Assembly (NCBI GenBank): GCA_001557505.1
Contig: LSAX01000001.1
Span: 2,418,001 to 2,482,000 of the forward strand
Source: Reticulascus tulasneorum
Lineage: Eukaryota > Ascomycota > Sordariomycetes > Glomerellales > Reticulascaceae
DNA length: 64,000 nucleotides
Reading direction: 5' to 3'
Positions 34,632-46,226 of this stretch are shown here, piece after piece; position 1 is the first letter of the stretch; every line of letters begins with the position of its first letter. Position numbers and translations under genes: made by a program. The notes beneath the pieces are model-generated. The model was given only the letters and a program-made list of their open reading frames with translations, had not been told where the DNA came from and searched no databases.

Positions 34632-36763
34632 GAGATGCTCTACCTACCAGCCTTAAGTGGCATATTCTTATAATTACCAGCATGAACATATGTTATTGAA
34701 GATTATATGGATCTTCATGCGAGCGTGTAGTACGAATTCACTCAGCACTCGGCATTTCCATGGAACTCAAGAATTGTGTCGGTCATTCAGTGCGGTACCG
34801 CGCTTCCGCACGCGTGAAGAGGCACATCAAGTAGAGGAGGTTTAGAGGACTAACGTCAATAGTAGATCACTCATATGTGTGGGCAATGATCTGACTGGTC
34901 CTGACCGACTTGCTTGGGTCAGGTTACCCTCGGGCTCGCCATCTCACGTCTTGAAATTCGCCTCTGGCCGAGTATCATCATGTGGGCGATTTCCCAATGC
35001 AGCGTTCGGTATGGCTAGCTCGGCCTGGTTTATTGTCTGGTAGGATGAGGAAGCGGTTTGCGAAGACGGCCCGGATGGATTAAGAAACCGCCAACTTTCA
35101 GCACATTCGGTCACATGAAATGCAGCTGAACTCAGGTCTGGTGTTTGTCGGTCGTCGCCAGCCCTAACAGGGCTAACTCGGGCAGCTGAACACTTCGAAA
35201 CTCATCTAGGAGGTGGTTATATACTACTTGGAGGGCGGCGCGAGGCATCCCAAATGTGTGCTCAGCAGATCTGCGTTAGCGGCTTTCTGTACGGTCACCG
35301 CATGCCGTCGGCGATCATCTCAGCGTCGGGAACAAATTGCCGAATCACAAATGGGTCAAGTAATATGCTCTCGGGAGGACCTTCTGTAATGGTAAGCAAA
35401 ACTCTGACCAGTGAATTAACGGCTGCAGGTTGTGCTCTTGGCTCGCAAGCCGGCGTATGTATGTGACTGTTTTGGGATATGGCGTGGCTTTCTTCCCCCC
35501 CATATGGTGCATCCCGCAATGAAATGAAACCCAGGAAATGGGTGCTGCAAGGTCCTGGAGAACTAATACGTATTATCTGTTGCTGCCTGCCAGGTGGTAT
35601 TGGAGGAACGGTCCGCAAGGGTTGGATGACACCCGGTGAGAGCGGATACTCTAGCTACTTCTTTTGTTGGTATGCATCACTCTTTCAAAAGTTCATATTT
35701 CCACGAACATGAGAAACATGATCTGGCTACATCGATGATGTGTTATAGCTAGGCAATTATGGCACACGTATCGGCTGCCTGGATGTTAGATCCAAGTTTG
35801 CTTACGCGAGAGAGAGGCTTGTTAGTTAGATCAAGCCAGCATCTAAGGACTAGCGATGGAATAACGACCATGAAAAGCCCTAGCCAGGGACCCTAGCAGC
35901 ACAATGTATCGGGTGGATGGCTGAAGGTTAGGTTAAGAGCTACGTACTCGTTTCGGATGTGGTCGTTTGGGCAGCAAAGAGATTCCCTCCGGAATTGCCA
36001 CGTGATGAAGCTATCGCCAGCTATTTCGACGGTAGCTTGAATGGAGGTGCTGTCAAAAGAGAGACTACGATGGCATGGTGCAGCTGTGGCTTGGGAGGTG
36101 CATCAACTCCCGCTCCATTCGCCGATGTGGTTGGCCAGAGCTGTCATGGTTCCGGGGACGGCTCGGTCGATGGATTGGGGGCACTTCGGTCACCGTTAGA
36201 GGCTTAGTGTGGAGTTGATGCGTGATGATGCCCAAGCTCCCTGCAGGTCATTGCCTGTGATCAGGATGGTTTACAGCACGCTATCCTTGCTGCTCTCGGA
36301 GAGTGTAGGGAATTTCCGGGAGAGCTGTAGAACCGCAGAACAAGCAACTTGTTCAGTGGACACTTCATTCGAGTCTCCTTCGCGCCATGATTGGGAACCA
36401 CCGTGCCGGGACATGAGCGGATAGGGCATAAATTAGGGAACGCTTCGAATTGGTTGCCCAGCTGAGGCATTATCCTTGTTGTAGACGTGACAATAAGAGA
36501 AATTGAGCTCACAGATTTCAATGTGCGTTCCGGCCTCAGAACCAGGGTGAAAGTCGTTCAATTGGCAGCACCCATGTCATGTGTCTTGCTTGGCGCTAGC
36601 AACTTTTGCAGAGAAAAAATTACGAGGCCGTGGATATTCGCGGCAGGGAGCCTCCCCGTTTTCCACGGACGTAGCTAAGTTATAGCTCTCCGTTTCAATC
36701 TGTGCCCCCAGGCGGTCGGTTTGCCTCGCTTACCGCGGGCAGGAGATTCGTTCATCTTTTTTG

Positions 36764-36777
36764 GTACTACGTAGTAC
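36764..36777. repeat. Perfect 14-nt palindrome GTACTACGTAGTAC
   Basis: The 14 bases equal their own reverse complement. It is one of several GTAC-ended palindromes in the non-coding parts of this window. Confidence 0.85.
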
Positions 36778-37539
36778 AGGCTACCGGAGAGATGTCAGAG
36801 AGGTACGGGGTGCCAACTACGAGGTAGCAACGGGGAGGCTAATTATAATCGATGGATAACATAACCATAATGACATCTACTGCGGAGTATAACGAAGGTA
36901 CCTTAGGTAGGAGGCATACATCCCCTTCCCCTCGAAATGCCAGAACCCCCACAGACCATAGAATCCGTGGAGTAATTATTAGTTGTCCCTATGTATGTAG
37001 CAGTAGGATTTCTGGGGAGTTATTGGCGGCGTGCGTAGTGCGCCTCTTCCAGAACCAGTTCTAGAACTTGTTGGGATAAACCTGTAATATCGATGGCCAG
37101 ACCCAGAACCGGGCCAGACCCGACTGAAGAGCTCGGAGTGGGTGGGCTGTTTAGCCTGACACTTTTGTTGTTGTTCGACGGGACTTTGCCCTTCCTTTTT
37201 GCAGACGGTGACTACGGCCTCTGAATGGACGCACAAGTTACCGCAGATCCGGTACTGCGGGATCTTATCAAAACGCGATGATCGTCTGGGAAGATTACGA
37301 CAGGTCCAAATTTAGCGCCTGACCTATCCCAACTTCATGTTGACGCGCCCATCGTTATCGCCCTTATTAGCAAGATGTTGCACAGAGCCCTAGCCTGCCA
37401 AGTGGGTTGTAAAAACCAGGGCCGCTTGACTGGTGGGACGAAAAGAATGGCAGATTTATTTTCGCCAGTTGCAGGTAACTTTCGTCTGGAAAGCATGTGA
37501 AATGAAAATTGCATAAGAAGTTATCTATATGAGTAGTTT

Positions 37540-37649
37540 ATTCATGACAATATTTCCATGAATCATTACTTGAATATCTTGATATTTTACGAGATATTCA
37601 CTACAATATTCCCATGAATAGGTACGGACGTACTATTTACTTGAATATC
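37540..37649. repeat. Imperfect direct duplication, second copy split by a palindromic insert
   Basis: Copy 1 (37540-37578) and copy 2 (37596-37649) share ATTCAYKACAATATTYCCATGAAT-like left parts and TTACTTGAATATC right parts. Copy 2 carries an extra segment of about 15 nt centred on GTACGGACGTAC. Confidence 0.7.
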
Positions 37650-39194
37650 CAGATGACAGAGCGGCGCTGTTTTTTTTACGGCCAACTTGCCTGTCCGATC
37701 ACCTCTTACAGACATGGCCGTCGCACGTTTGCGGTCGCGGACCAACCACGCGGAGATCTGTACTTCGGACCAGGATACCGTTCCTGGTTCAACCGGGCTA
37801 CTTCCCCGATGATTTAGACTTCACCTTGGTGGTGGCTGGCTAGCGCACATGTAGTAAGTGGCCGCCCTCCCTCGGGGGATCGAAGTGGAAGTTGAGCATA
37901 CAGAACTGGCCATTACGCGTTGGTTCTTTCGGCGTGGTGCCGGGACGGATCAAATGTCTACAGCTTACTAGCTGGAAACTATTATTGGCAGAGTTAGAAC
38001 TTGCACGAAAGCCAAGAATGCGTAAGCTGCGGTTGCTTCGAGAGCAGCTTAGAAGGCCTCGTGGCTTGAGTTTACACACCGTCCACACAGGCTGGGCTTG
38101 TTCAGGTTAGTCCATCGTATGGCAATCCCCAGTCACCAACCGCAGATTGCAGGTTCTGTCTGCATGTATGTACATATGTACTGTACATGGCAGATCGGAA
38201 CCCACCGGGAGAGCTTGTGTGTGTGCCTTAGCCTGCATCAAACGAACCTCATGATGGGGACTGTGTCGGCTTTTGGACCTGGGATGGATGCTACGTCGTA
38301 GTCGTCCCCACTCATGACCCCCTTTCGCTGCTCACGGCGGAGCGAGCTACTGCGAAGTTTTTTTTCTCTTTCCCTTTACCCATCCAGCTTTCTTCTCACC
38401 GGTAGTGTGTGGGCATCGGGGAGGTCGGGTTCAAGGTCGGATAAGATCCGACCGACTCAACAGGCCCATTTCGATCATGGTTGCGAAGACAAGGGAATCT
38501 TCGCAGAGGGGGAAAAGCAAAGAAATCGTGTCATCCTGGGGAAGATGAGAGAGGGCTAGCCTTTAGTTTACGTCGATCTAGAATTCAAGCGAATGGTTTA
38601 CCTAGCCCACTGTCATGGCCTCCTTCTACACCTAAGTTCTCAGGCACTGGCTGGGCTGCTCCTCATCTTCTTCCCCCTCAGCTGATGCAGGTGGCGTTAT
38701 TATATGCTTTTCTTTTTTACCGAGTAAAGCGTCGTTAGGCTCTTCCACTTCGATGTAGGGTGGCACTCACCTGCCACGAGCCGGCATCCAAAGTCTATAC
38801 GAATCATGTCTATGAAAATGTCATTAGTGCCATGTGCACTGCTAGTCAGTCACCACCCTCTACCGTTCGACAGGCGCTGCGGGCGACGATGGAGAGGTTG
38901 CGGGCGGGAATTCGGAGGCGGTCGTTCGGTGGAGTGGTGCACGAGCCATATATTACCGGCTTCCGCTGGCCTGCAATGGTACTGCCTCAGGTCTGGATGC
39001 GCTGTAACTGCCCCAACCAGTTAGCCTGAAAGCCGCACTGCAGTGAGATGTTCATCTGTCTCGAGTCCCGGTTTCCACAACTTAATTAGCTATTCTAGTG
39101 TCATCCCCCGGCGCAGAAAGCGCCTGGAAGCCCCACCTGAACGGTCCCAAAAGTTAAGAGGTTCATTATCCGTGGTCACCCTCCCACCCACCCA

Positions 39195-39214
39195 CCCCCC
39201 CCCCCCCCCCCCCC
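39195..39214. repeat. Poly-C tract
   Basis: An uninterrupted run of about 20 C inside a CACCC-rich stretch in the presumed NUC-1 leader; length may vary between strains or be affected by sequencing. Confidence 0.85.
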
Positions 39215-39582
39215 ACCATCAGTTGCCAGTTGATCCTGCACCATCCATTCGCCAACCATTCCCATCCCCGATCACGAAGAGAGCCTCCATTCTCTACGAA
39301 TCCGTAATTCACCGCTCCGACCCCCTCATCCGACCTTCCAACCACCAAATCCAACGAGACATCGCTGAACCGAATCTTGACCTCCGAACTCGTCGTCATA
39401 ATCATCGTCTCACCGCCGGCTACGAGACACCACTCAAGCCGCCCGCAGGCGAGAATGCGTCTACGCCTGGCTTGCGACACCACGACCTGTAGTCTTTGAG
39501 ACCTCCATCTCCATCAGTGTCTCGGGACACCTTCGCCGATTTACATCGACGCGTTCCAGTGGAGGGAGAAGAGGAGGATTAC

Positions 39583-39594
39583 ATGAGGCTTTGA
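39583..39594 (+). promoter_or_regulatory. Three-codon uORF in the NUC-1-like leader
   Basis: ATG AGG CTT TGA ends 61 nt before the main start codon. If transcription begins upstream it would be the last AUG before the coding start. Confidence 0.4.
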
Positions 39595-39655
39595 AACTCG
39601 TTCGCTTTCCGCCTGGCTATTGGATTTTACGACTCGCTCCATTCGCGCGATAAGA

Positions 39656-41737
39656 ATGGCCATGATGGATTCCGCCTCGTGGAACCCGCAAGACCAGGCT
39701 CTGCCGCCTGACCAGAATGACGACTTTCAACAATTCCTGGATATGGGGGGCATGGGGGGCTTGAGCGACGGTCTGCAGTTCGACTTTCCAGATTTTCAAA
39801 ATGGCAATGGCGCCAACTTGATGCACCAGGCTGGCAGAGATCAAATGGATACCACGATGGGAGGCACCGATGCGTCCTTGGCCATGGTCAGGAACCACTC
39901 AACCGTCCAGACGCAGATGGCCATGTCAGCAGCCGCGAGCCTGTCGACCATGCCTGCCCAGATGGTCACTCATCCGTCCACGCCGATAGACGCCATTGTC
40001 GAGATAGATGCGCAAATCCAATACCTCCAACAGCAGAGGATGCAGCAACAGCAACGGCAAATGCAAGAGCAGCAAGTCGCTTACTATGCTAGCCAGAATC
40101 AAGTCATTCCTCCCACTCCTCGAAGTATCGAGATGACTCCCTCCAACAACCAGTTCTACCAGTCGGACGAGCAAACTCAGCGGCAACAAGCCCTCTTCGA
40201 CAGATACCAACGCCTCAAGGAGCAGCAGGATGTACATTTCTCTCCCACCCAGCGTTTCGGAGCCTATGATGTTAATGAGCTTGAGCAGATGTCTTTCACT
40301 CCTCTCGTGTCTCCTGCCGTGACACCCCTCGACCCTCAGTTCTCGGTGGATCCTGGTTTCACTGTTCCCGGAGCCTACTTCAGCCCGTTGACCTCGCCAG
40401 CATTGCATGCCCAGAGTGACCCAAATTCTGTATACGACAAGAGGGCTCTGGCTACGATAAACAACTCGCCTAGGGAGATGGAGCTGGAGACGACATCCGT
40501 GCAGCCTGTCGGCGTAGATCTCTCGAAGAAGGCAAGGAAAAACAATGCCGCAAAGGCTAGAGGCAAGGGGAATGTGCGGCAATCACCAATATCGAAACCC
40601 CAGCGACGGAAAACGGCAGCAACCCCCAAAATGGTGTCTCAGGTCCTATCGGAAATGGAAGAGGCGAATGCCCAACTCCATGACCTGCCCGGCCCGACGT
40701 CGTTGCCGGCTCATCTGGCGAGTGAAGATTCCGAAGAGAATGCCTCGGTATCACCAGAGACCCTTTCGGATATGCCACCGCCACCAATACCTCACCCGAG
40801 AGCGTCGAGCAAATCTCCATTCATTGCACCCCAGAGCCAACGGACCCCGATTGCCCTTCCGACCCATGTCCAAGGAAAACCATCTCCTGCTACTCCTGCC
40901 TCCTTGATGAAGCTGCCAGCGTCCAGCACAAGTGGTTCCGCTACTCCAAGCATTCTGGAACCAGGCTCGGCCACGGAACATATTGAGAACTTCGAACTGC
41001 CAGAATCAGCAAACTTTCCCAAACCGCAGTTGTCACCCCTGATTATACAGACAGCAGTCCAATCTCCGATAGATCCTGGCTCGGCGAGAGCTTCTTCGTT
41101 TCAGCCCTTGCCCTCTCCTGTCTTTGCCAGACCGACAGCGGCCGCTTCAGCCAGCCAAAGTCCCCAGCTTGCCCCTGGTTCATCAGGACCACAGGCAAGG
41201 AAAACCCCCCTGCTATCCGCCAGAAGCAGCAAGAAGCGATCGAGCGTCAATTCTGTTCAAGTGTCACCTGCGTTAAGACCGAGGATATCACCGAACATAA
41301 AACCTCTTCTGCCGGGTTCTGCGGGCATCTCAGCGGAAGACACGGCGTCACGGTTATTAACCTCCAAATCAAATTATCAGAACATACTCGAAGGGAATAC
41401 CGTACCGGGCGTATCGTATCCGAGTGAGCTTTCAACAAACCTCACCTCGAAGCGAACGTCACATAAGATCGCAGAGCAAGGTCGGCGGAACCGCATCAAC
41501 ACGGCACTTTTGGAGATCGCGACCTTGCTGCCGACGTCTGTGAAGAACGAATTAAAAAATAGCGAGAGCGATAATGGGGACAAGAAAGATCCGAATTCAG
41601 GGAGCACGCCGAACAGCAAGGCTAGCACGGTGGAGATGGCGATTGAGTACATCAAGCAGCTCAAGCAGGAGGTCGCGGAGGCCACAAAACGAGCTGAGGA
41701 AGCTGAGAAACAACTGGAGTTGAAGGAAGCGGCATAA
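39656..41737 (+). CDS. nuc-1: bHLH transcription factor, NUC-1/PHO4/PalcA-like phosphate regulator
   Basis: A single exon of 693 residues; start MAMMDSASWNP at the first in-frame ATG. The N-terminus is acidic and Gln/Met-rich with long QQQ stretches, and the middle is Ser/Pro-rich. Before the bHLH lies the segment SNYQNILEGNTVPGVSYPSEL. The basic region KRTSHKIAEQGRRNRIN (about 598-614) has the His, Glu and Arg residues that read CACGTG, and the helix-loop-helix extends to about 680 with an insert rich in Asn, Ser and Asp between helices. This matches Neurospora NUC-1, which turns on phosphatases and permeases under phosphate limitation and is normally restrained by the PREG-PGOV cyclin-kinase pair. 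Ortholog identity is by motif resemblance and not by alignment. Confidence 0.88.
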   Translation: MAMMDSASWNPQDQALPPDQNDDFQQFLDMGGMGGLSDGLQFDFPDFQNGNGANLMHQAGRDQMDTTMGGTDASLAMVRNHSTVQTQMAMSAAASLSTMPAQMVTHPSTPIDAIVEIDAQIQYLQQQRMQQQQRQMQEQQVAYYASQNQVIPPTPRSIEMTPSNNQFYQSDEQTQRQQALFDRYQRLKEQQDVHFSPTQRFGAYDVNELEQMSFTPLVSPAVTPLDPQFSVDPGFTVPGAYFSPLTSPALHAQSDPNSVYDKRALATINNSPREMELETTSVQPVGVDLSKKARKNNAAKARGKGNVRQSPISKPQRRKTAATPKMVSQVLSEMEEANAQLHDLPGPTSLPAHLASEDSEENASVSPETLSDMPPPPIPHPRASSKSPFIAPQSQRTPIALPTHVQGKPSPATPASLMKLPASSTSGSATPSILEPGSATEHIENFELPESANFPKPQLSPLIIQTAVQSPIDPGSARASSFQPLPSPVFARPTAAASASQSPQLAPGSSGPQARKTPLLSARSSKKRSSVNSVQVSPALRPRISPNIKPLLPGSAGISAEDTASRLLTSKSNYQNILEGNTVPGVSYPSELSTNLTSKRTSHKIAEQGRRNRINTALLEIATLLPTSVKNELKNSESDNGDKKDPNSGSTPNSKASTVEMAIEYIKQLKQEVAEATKRAEEAEKQLELKEAA

Positions 41738-42202
41738 CGACGAGAGAGATTTGGCAATACATGTTACGATTTTCTGGTGTTTATATTGGCAAAAATCTGT
41801 CACGGGATGTTTGATGGCTGAGCGAGCAGGTATGATGGCAATATGGCGGGCTGGCGGCACCTCTGGAATTACTGCATTGTTGGTTCGTGTCCTCTGAACA
41901 TGATTTGCGTAATACCTTGGACAGGACAGATCTAGGAGGGAAATCGAAAATGGGGCGAACTTAATCTAGCCGTTAGAGCACTCACAGTCCTCTATGACAA
42001 ATTCAAGGAAATTGTCTTGCTCATTTAGCAGCTTTGAAGTGCTGTCTAGCTTCTAGTGCCTGCAAACACTTGTCTGATTCCGAGTATCAAAACTCACGGC
42101 ATGATGGACACTCGGCCTTGTCCCGTGCTGATCCTCTCCATGTAAGTAAGGGGTGTGTGGATTGCACTGCCTGCCTTACTCTGCCGTCTCGGTATGGCGA
42201 CA
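41738..42202. other. Intergenic between convergent nuc-1 and PCC1
   Basis: The 3' regions of two convergent genes; nothing else is supported. Confidence 0.55.
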
Positions 42203-42602
42203 CTATCGCTTCGCATGTTGTTCAAGAACATCAACGTCCATCTCCTCCATAACCTCAACGACCAGTTTCAGGCCGTCCATAAACGAGTTGACGGCCACAC
42301 GGAGCATTCTGTTCGTCGTCGCTTTGTAGTGGATTCGAAGAATGGCTACATCTTCCGCTCTCCCGCCGTCGCGGTCTGTCCCTGATAGCGGCCCAGGATT
42401 TGGCTCGGACAATGTTCTCCTGACGAGCGGTGAGAGCTCTTTGTCCACTGCGAGAGCCTTATGCGCCACGGATGCCAGCCGCGCGGTGGGGAACGGGACG
42501 TCTATCGTTCTGCCAGACTAAGGATCAGGGATGGCCAGTCGCAAAGCAGATGGTGAGTACTCACAGTGAGCAGGGGAAGTCTGCATCCACCTCAGGATCC
42601 AT
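42203..42602 (-). CDS. PCC1: EKC/KEOPS complex subunit PCC1, two exons
   Basis: A 114-residue subunit of the KEOPS complex, which makes t6A37 in ANN-decoding tRNAs and also affects telomeres and transcription. Exon 1 is 42602-42565 (MDPEVDADFPCS plus two bases of a Leu codon) and exon 2 is 42509-42203. The intron is 55 nt with a GTGAGT donor and a TCTGGCAG acceptor. The spliced join gives SLTIDVPFPTARLASVAHKALAVDKEL, and the C-terminal half holds the hallmark NRMLRVAVNSFMDGL followed by EVMEEMDVDVLE. Length is typical of fungal Pcc1. The divergent partner is CDC14, 718 bp away. Confidence 0.92.
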
Positions 42603-43320
42603 AGCTTATGTACTGAGCGTGTTCCGGGCTTCACCGGCATGGATTTGGCAAGTTGATGATAGTCCGTACCATCGTCTTGTCTGAGTCTGAAGCAAAAAAA
42701 CCAGCCAAAGACGTGAACCCACCCCGCCAGTCCTCGGGGGTGGGGTTGGCCCTCCGATAAGGATTTGTGGCTTGTAGGGCGATAAGGTTGCCCTGAGGCG
42801 AAGGGGAGCCACAGGGGTACTTGGGGTTGCTGCGACAACCAAGGGGGGCGCAACAACATTGGCCACACTGTTTTTGGCCGGGGGTCAAAATGAGACCTCA
42901 TGCAAAATAACAGACACCCATACAAAAACAGCTTCATGGCACACTTTGGAGCGCTTTCGCAATAACCTCCTTTCTCACTCTTCCTCTCCTCTTCTGACCA
43001 TCCGTTTCTCCTGCCTTGGTGCCCCGAAATCATCGGCAAAAGTTGGAATTACATTGTTTGGTTGTCTCAAAATACCTTACAGATACCATTTCATAACAGT
43101 CTGTGCGCTTGCATTCCTCAGAATCGCTCAATCACTTCCTGCCCGTCGCTTTCTTTGAACTTGCGCAAAGGCGTCTACTGCAATACAACATCGGGCAGCA
43201 TCACTCTGGATACAGCCAGTCTTCCCTTCTCTTGGGTCGGCTCTAGCTACTAAGTATCTCTATACCACTCGCTGCACTTCTATTCCCGTTGGACGGAAGG
43301 AAGAACACTACGGAAGAGAT
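42603..43320. promoter_or_regulatory. Bidirectional promoter between PCC1 and CDC14
   Basis: A spacer between divergent start codons. A minus-strand frame of 173 codons (42518-43039) crosses PCC1 exon 1 in another frame and has no family features. Confidence 0.5.
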
Positions 43321-45463
43321 ATGGCACCTTCCTCCTCCAAGAACGGCAACATGGGCCAGATCATCGAATATATACCAGGTTCGTCGCTTGTCCCTCAGCC
43401 ATAACATTCTACCATCCGTCGAGCCATGTCGCATTGCTATCCCATGATGTATCGTTCGCCTCGCTCCACCGAGAACAACAGACAAAGCAGAGCCCGTAGC
43501 CTGGATTTCATAACACCACAATACCTATTTTGCGTGAACTGTCCAACATCCTTACTAACGTACTTCCCAGATCGGCTTTACTTAGCAGCATACTACCATG
43601 CTCCGACTGCCGATACATTATTCCCATATCCCGAGCCTCCTATGAGGTCTCCAAACAAGCGATCGCAACGAGCTGTCGATGGCCCGAAACCAGTGACTTC
43701 TGCTGGGAGGCAGCAACCTTACTACTTTACAGTCGATGACACTCTTTTGTACAATGCTTTCCACCACGACTTTGGCCCGCTTCACATCGGCCACTTGTAC
43801 CGGTTCGCCCTTCAGTTCCATGACATACTGGGTGCCAAAGAGAACAAAGACCGACCGATTGTTTTCTGGAGCAGAGCAGATCCTAGAAGTACGTGCCGAT
43901 ATCTCCCCGTCCTACCTGCATCTGAAACTGACTTCTCTGCCAGGCCGGGCAAACGCCGCTTGCATGCTGGCATGCTACATGGTGTTGATTCAAAATTGGC
44001 CACCCCATCTTGCGCTTGCGCCTATTGCCCAGGTTGATCCGCCACTGATGCCTTTCCGAGATGCCGGCTACAGCCAAGCTGATTATGGCATAACCGTTCA
44101 AGATGTCGTGTACGGTGTATGGAAAGCGAAAGAAGAAGGCTGCTGTGCATTGGACAACTTTGACCTCGATGAGTACGAGAAGTATGAGAGAGTTGAGCAT
44201 GGAGATTTCAACTGGGTCACACCGCACTTCCTTGCGTTTGCTTCCCCTCAACATACGCCAGTCGCAAAAATACCCGAAGGATCGGAACAGTATGATGCGC
44301 TGCCAAAGACTCTAGACGATGTCGACGCACATAGGACGCTGCCTCAACCATTCAAGAACGTCTTGAAGCATTTCACAGACAGGAGTATTGGCCTCGTTGT
44401 TCGTTTGAATTCGCAATTGTACTCCCCATCATACTTTGAGGCTCTGGGAATCCAACATTTGGACATGATATTCGACGACGGAACGTGCCCTCCTCTGACG
44501 ACAGTGCGAAAGTTCATCAGACTAGCGCATGAGACCATCACAGTGAAGAAGAAGGGCATTGCTGTCCACTGCAAAGCCGGACTTGGCAGGACCGGTTGCT
44601 TGATTGGGGCATACTTGATCTATCGCCACGGCTTCACCGCCAACGAGGTCATTGCGTTCATGCGTTTCATGAGACCTGGCATGGTCGTCGGTCCTCAGCA
44701 GCACTGGCTTCATATTAACCAAGGAGTGTTCCGCGAGTGGTGGATTGAGGAGCGTATTGAGCGCAAGTTGCGAAAGGAAATGGTGTCCAACGCTGCTCCA
44801 AGCACGCCAATCCGCGCCATGCAGAAGGCTTCCCTCCGCAATGGACAAGCATCCACTCCGCCAAACCGCAGCGTGTCCAACCGCACGCCGCTCAGTGAAG
44901 TCGACCAAGACCGCAATAACATTGGCGTTCAGGAAGATTATCTGCCGGCACCTACACCAGGCCAGCCTCGTAAGACCACTCGGGCGGATCGTCATCATCC
45001 TTATCAGCGGACTGCGTCCTACCAGACCACGATCGAGGAGCAGAGCGGAGTCAATCAGGAAACGGAAGTTGTCTCTGTACATCGAACCTCGCATGGCGCC
45101 GAGTCCGATGAGGAGTTGCTCGTTCGCATGCGAAGCCACCGAAAGCCATCCCAGTCACCTGATAGAAGTGAGAAGACGCGGTCTGTTAGTCACACGACCA
45201 CCACCGTCTACGAGGTGTTCAGTAACGACTCCAGCAACGATGTCGAGAACCTCGGCACGGCCCGAGTCAAGAACGTTGACCGCGTGAGCAGCGCTTCTGG
45301 CGTCATGCCCAAGGTCCGTGGCAGCAAAAGGGCGGCCGAGTCTCCTTTGCGAAGCAAGGATTCGGCAGGTATCCGCAAGACGAGCGGGAGAGTGGGCAGC
45401 GTCAGCACAACTGCTACGAACGCCACGGCGGCCTCGGCGGCGCGGAAGATTTCCGGCATATAG
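43321..45463 (+). CDS. CDC14: Dual-specificity protein phosphatase CDC14
   Basis: This phosphatase reverses Cdk phosphorylation in mitotic exit and cytokinesis and, in fungi, in development. Exons are 43321-43378, 43571-43888 and 43944-45463, giving 631 residues. Exon 1 encodes MAPSSSKNGNMGQIIEYIP, and the join yields the Cdc14 start of domain A, DRLYLAAYYHAP. The second join gives DPRSRANAACMLACYMV. The N-terminal DSP-like domain precedes the catalytic domain, which has the P-loop HCKAGLGRTG at about 332-341 (catalytic Cys and Arg intact) and the general-acid region DGTCPP. MRFMRPGMVVGPQQHW follows. The 240-residue Ser/Arg-rich tail with RSVSNRTPLS is disordered and probably regulatory, with Cdk-type SP/TP sites. 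Length is within the fungal range. Confidence 0.94.
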
Positions 45464-46226
45464 GGACCTGGGACTAACCGCCGTTGGAAAACTTAGTTTA
45501 TGGCTGCCCGGGGCTATTACGGCGAGTGTTCATTCAAGTTAACGATTATGACGATCATGACACGACCGGTCCATGTGGTTCTGCATGCATTGGCGTTCCA
45601 AGGAGGAAAGCAAAAACACTTGACAGTGTTGTAAAGGTGTACAGAGCGCAGGGCAGTTGGCCAGCCTCGGGGACGGGTTGGACTGCCTTGTTTTTTGTTT
45701 TTTTAGGCGTTGCGGGCATTCGGGATTGTATCGTACTTGGTTAACTCTTGCCTTGCTTCACTCTGTTTTGGTCATTCAAGGAAACGAAGATACGGGCGAG
45801 GGGGGAGCGCGAAGGATGGCCTGCCTCTCTTGAATGTTGAACTACTGTGGCGAGATGGAGTACATTTACTTTGGTGGAGTAGCTTTTGTAATTTGTTTAT
45901 TGCAGCAATAGAGAAGTACGCATGACTGTGGACCAACACCTACGTGATGAAGGCATATTTTTATAATGTTGTGTCGGTGGACGCGCCTGTCTACCTGCCT
46001 CCGGCCACCATTAACGGGATTAATGGGAGAGCCATATTAACAATGCCACTCATATGTGGTAGGAGAGCTTAATTATATGTCCAGAGTCCAGCATCCATAA
46101 CTTGACCAAGCCGGACCCTTGAGATCAGAATGGGTCTGAAGATCATATCGCCTACTCTCACACTTGGTGGTATAAACAGGATTTCCTCCACGTTCTTTTT
46201 CTTATCAGCACCATCAAAAACTCCGT

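Larger units (their letters stand above)
33186..39540. other. 6.4 kb gene-poor region upstream of the NUC-1-like gene
   Basis: No coding region is supported; the longest frames are under 125 codons, apart from a leader frame at 39043-39492 that looks fortuitous. It holds a perfect 14-bp inverted repeat (34592-34631), a duplicated A/T-rich block (37540-37649), several GTAC palindromes (36764-36777, 36895-36910, 38170-38181), two CACGTG E-boxes (34399-34404 and 35999-36004) and a poly-C tract. No transposon ends or transposase motif were seen. Confidence 0.5.

Noticed and set aside
34399..36004. CACGTG E-boxes as autoregulatory NUC-1 sites
   Set aside because: Located 3.6 and 5.2 kb upstream; a 6-mer is expected by chance in this length, so no claim is made.
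37700..37820. tRNA-like GGTTCAACCGG box
   Set aside because: Cloverleaf cannot be formed with the flanking sequence.
42518..43039. 173-codon minus frame upstream of PCC1
   Set aside because: Overlaps PCC1 exon 1 in another frame and the shared promoter; no domain.
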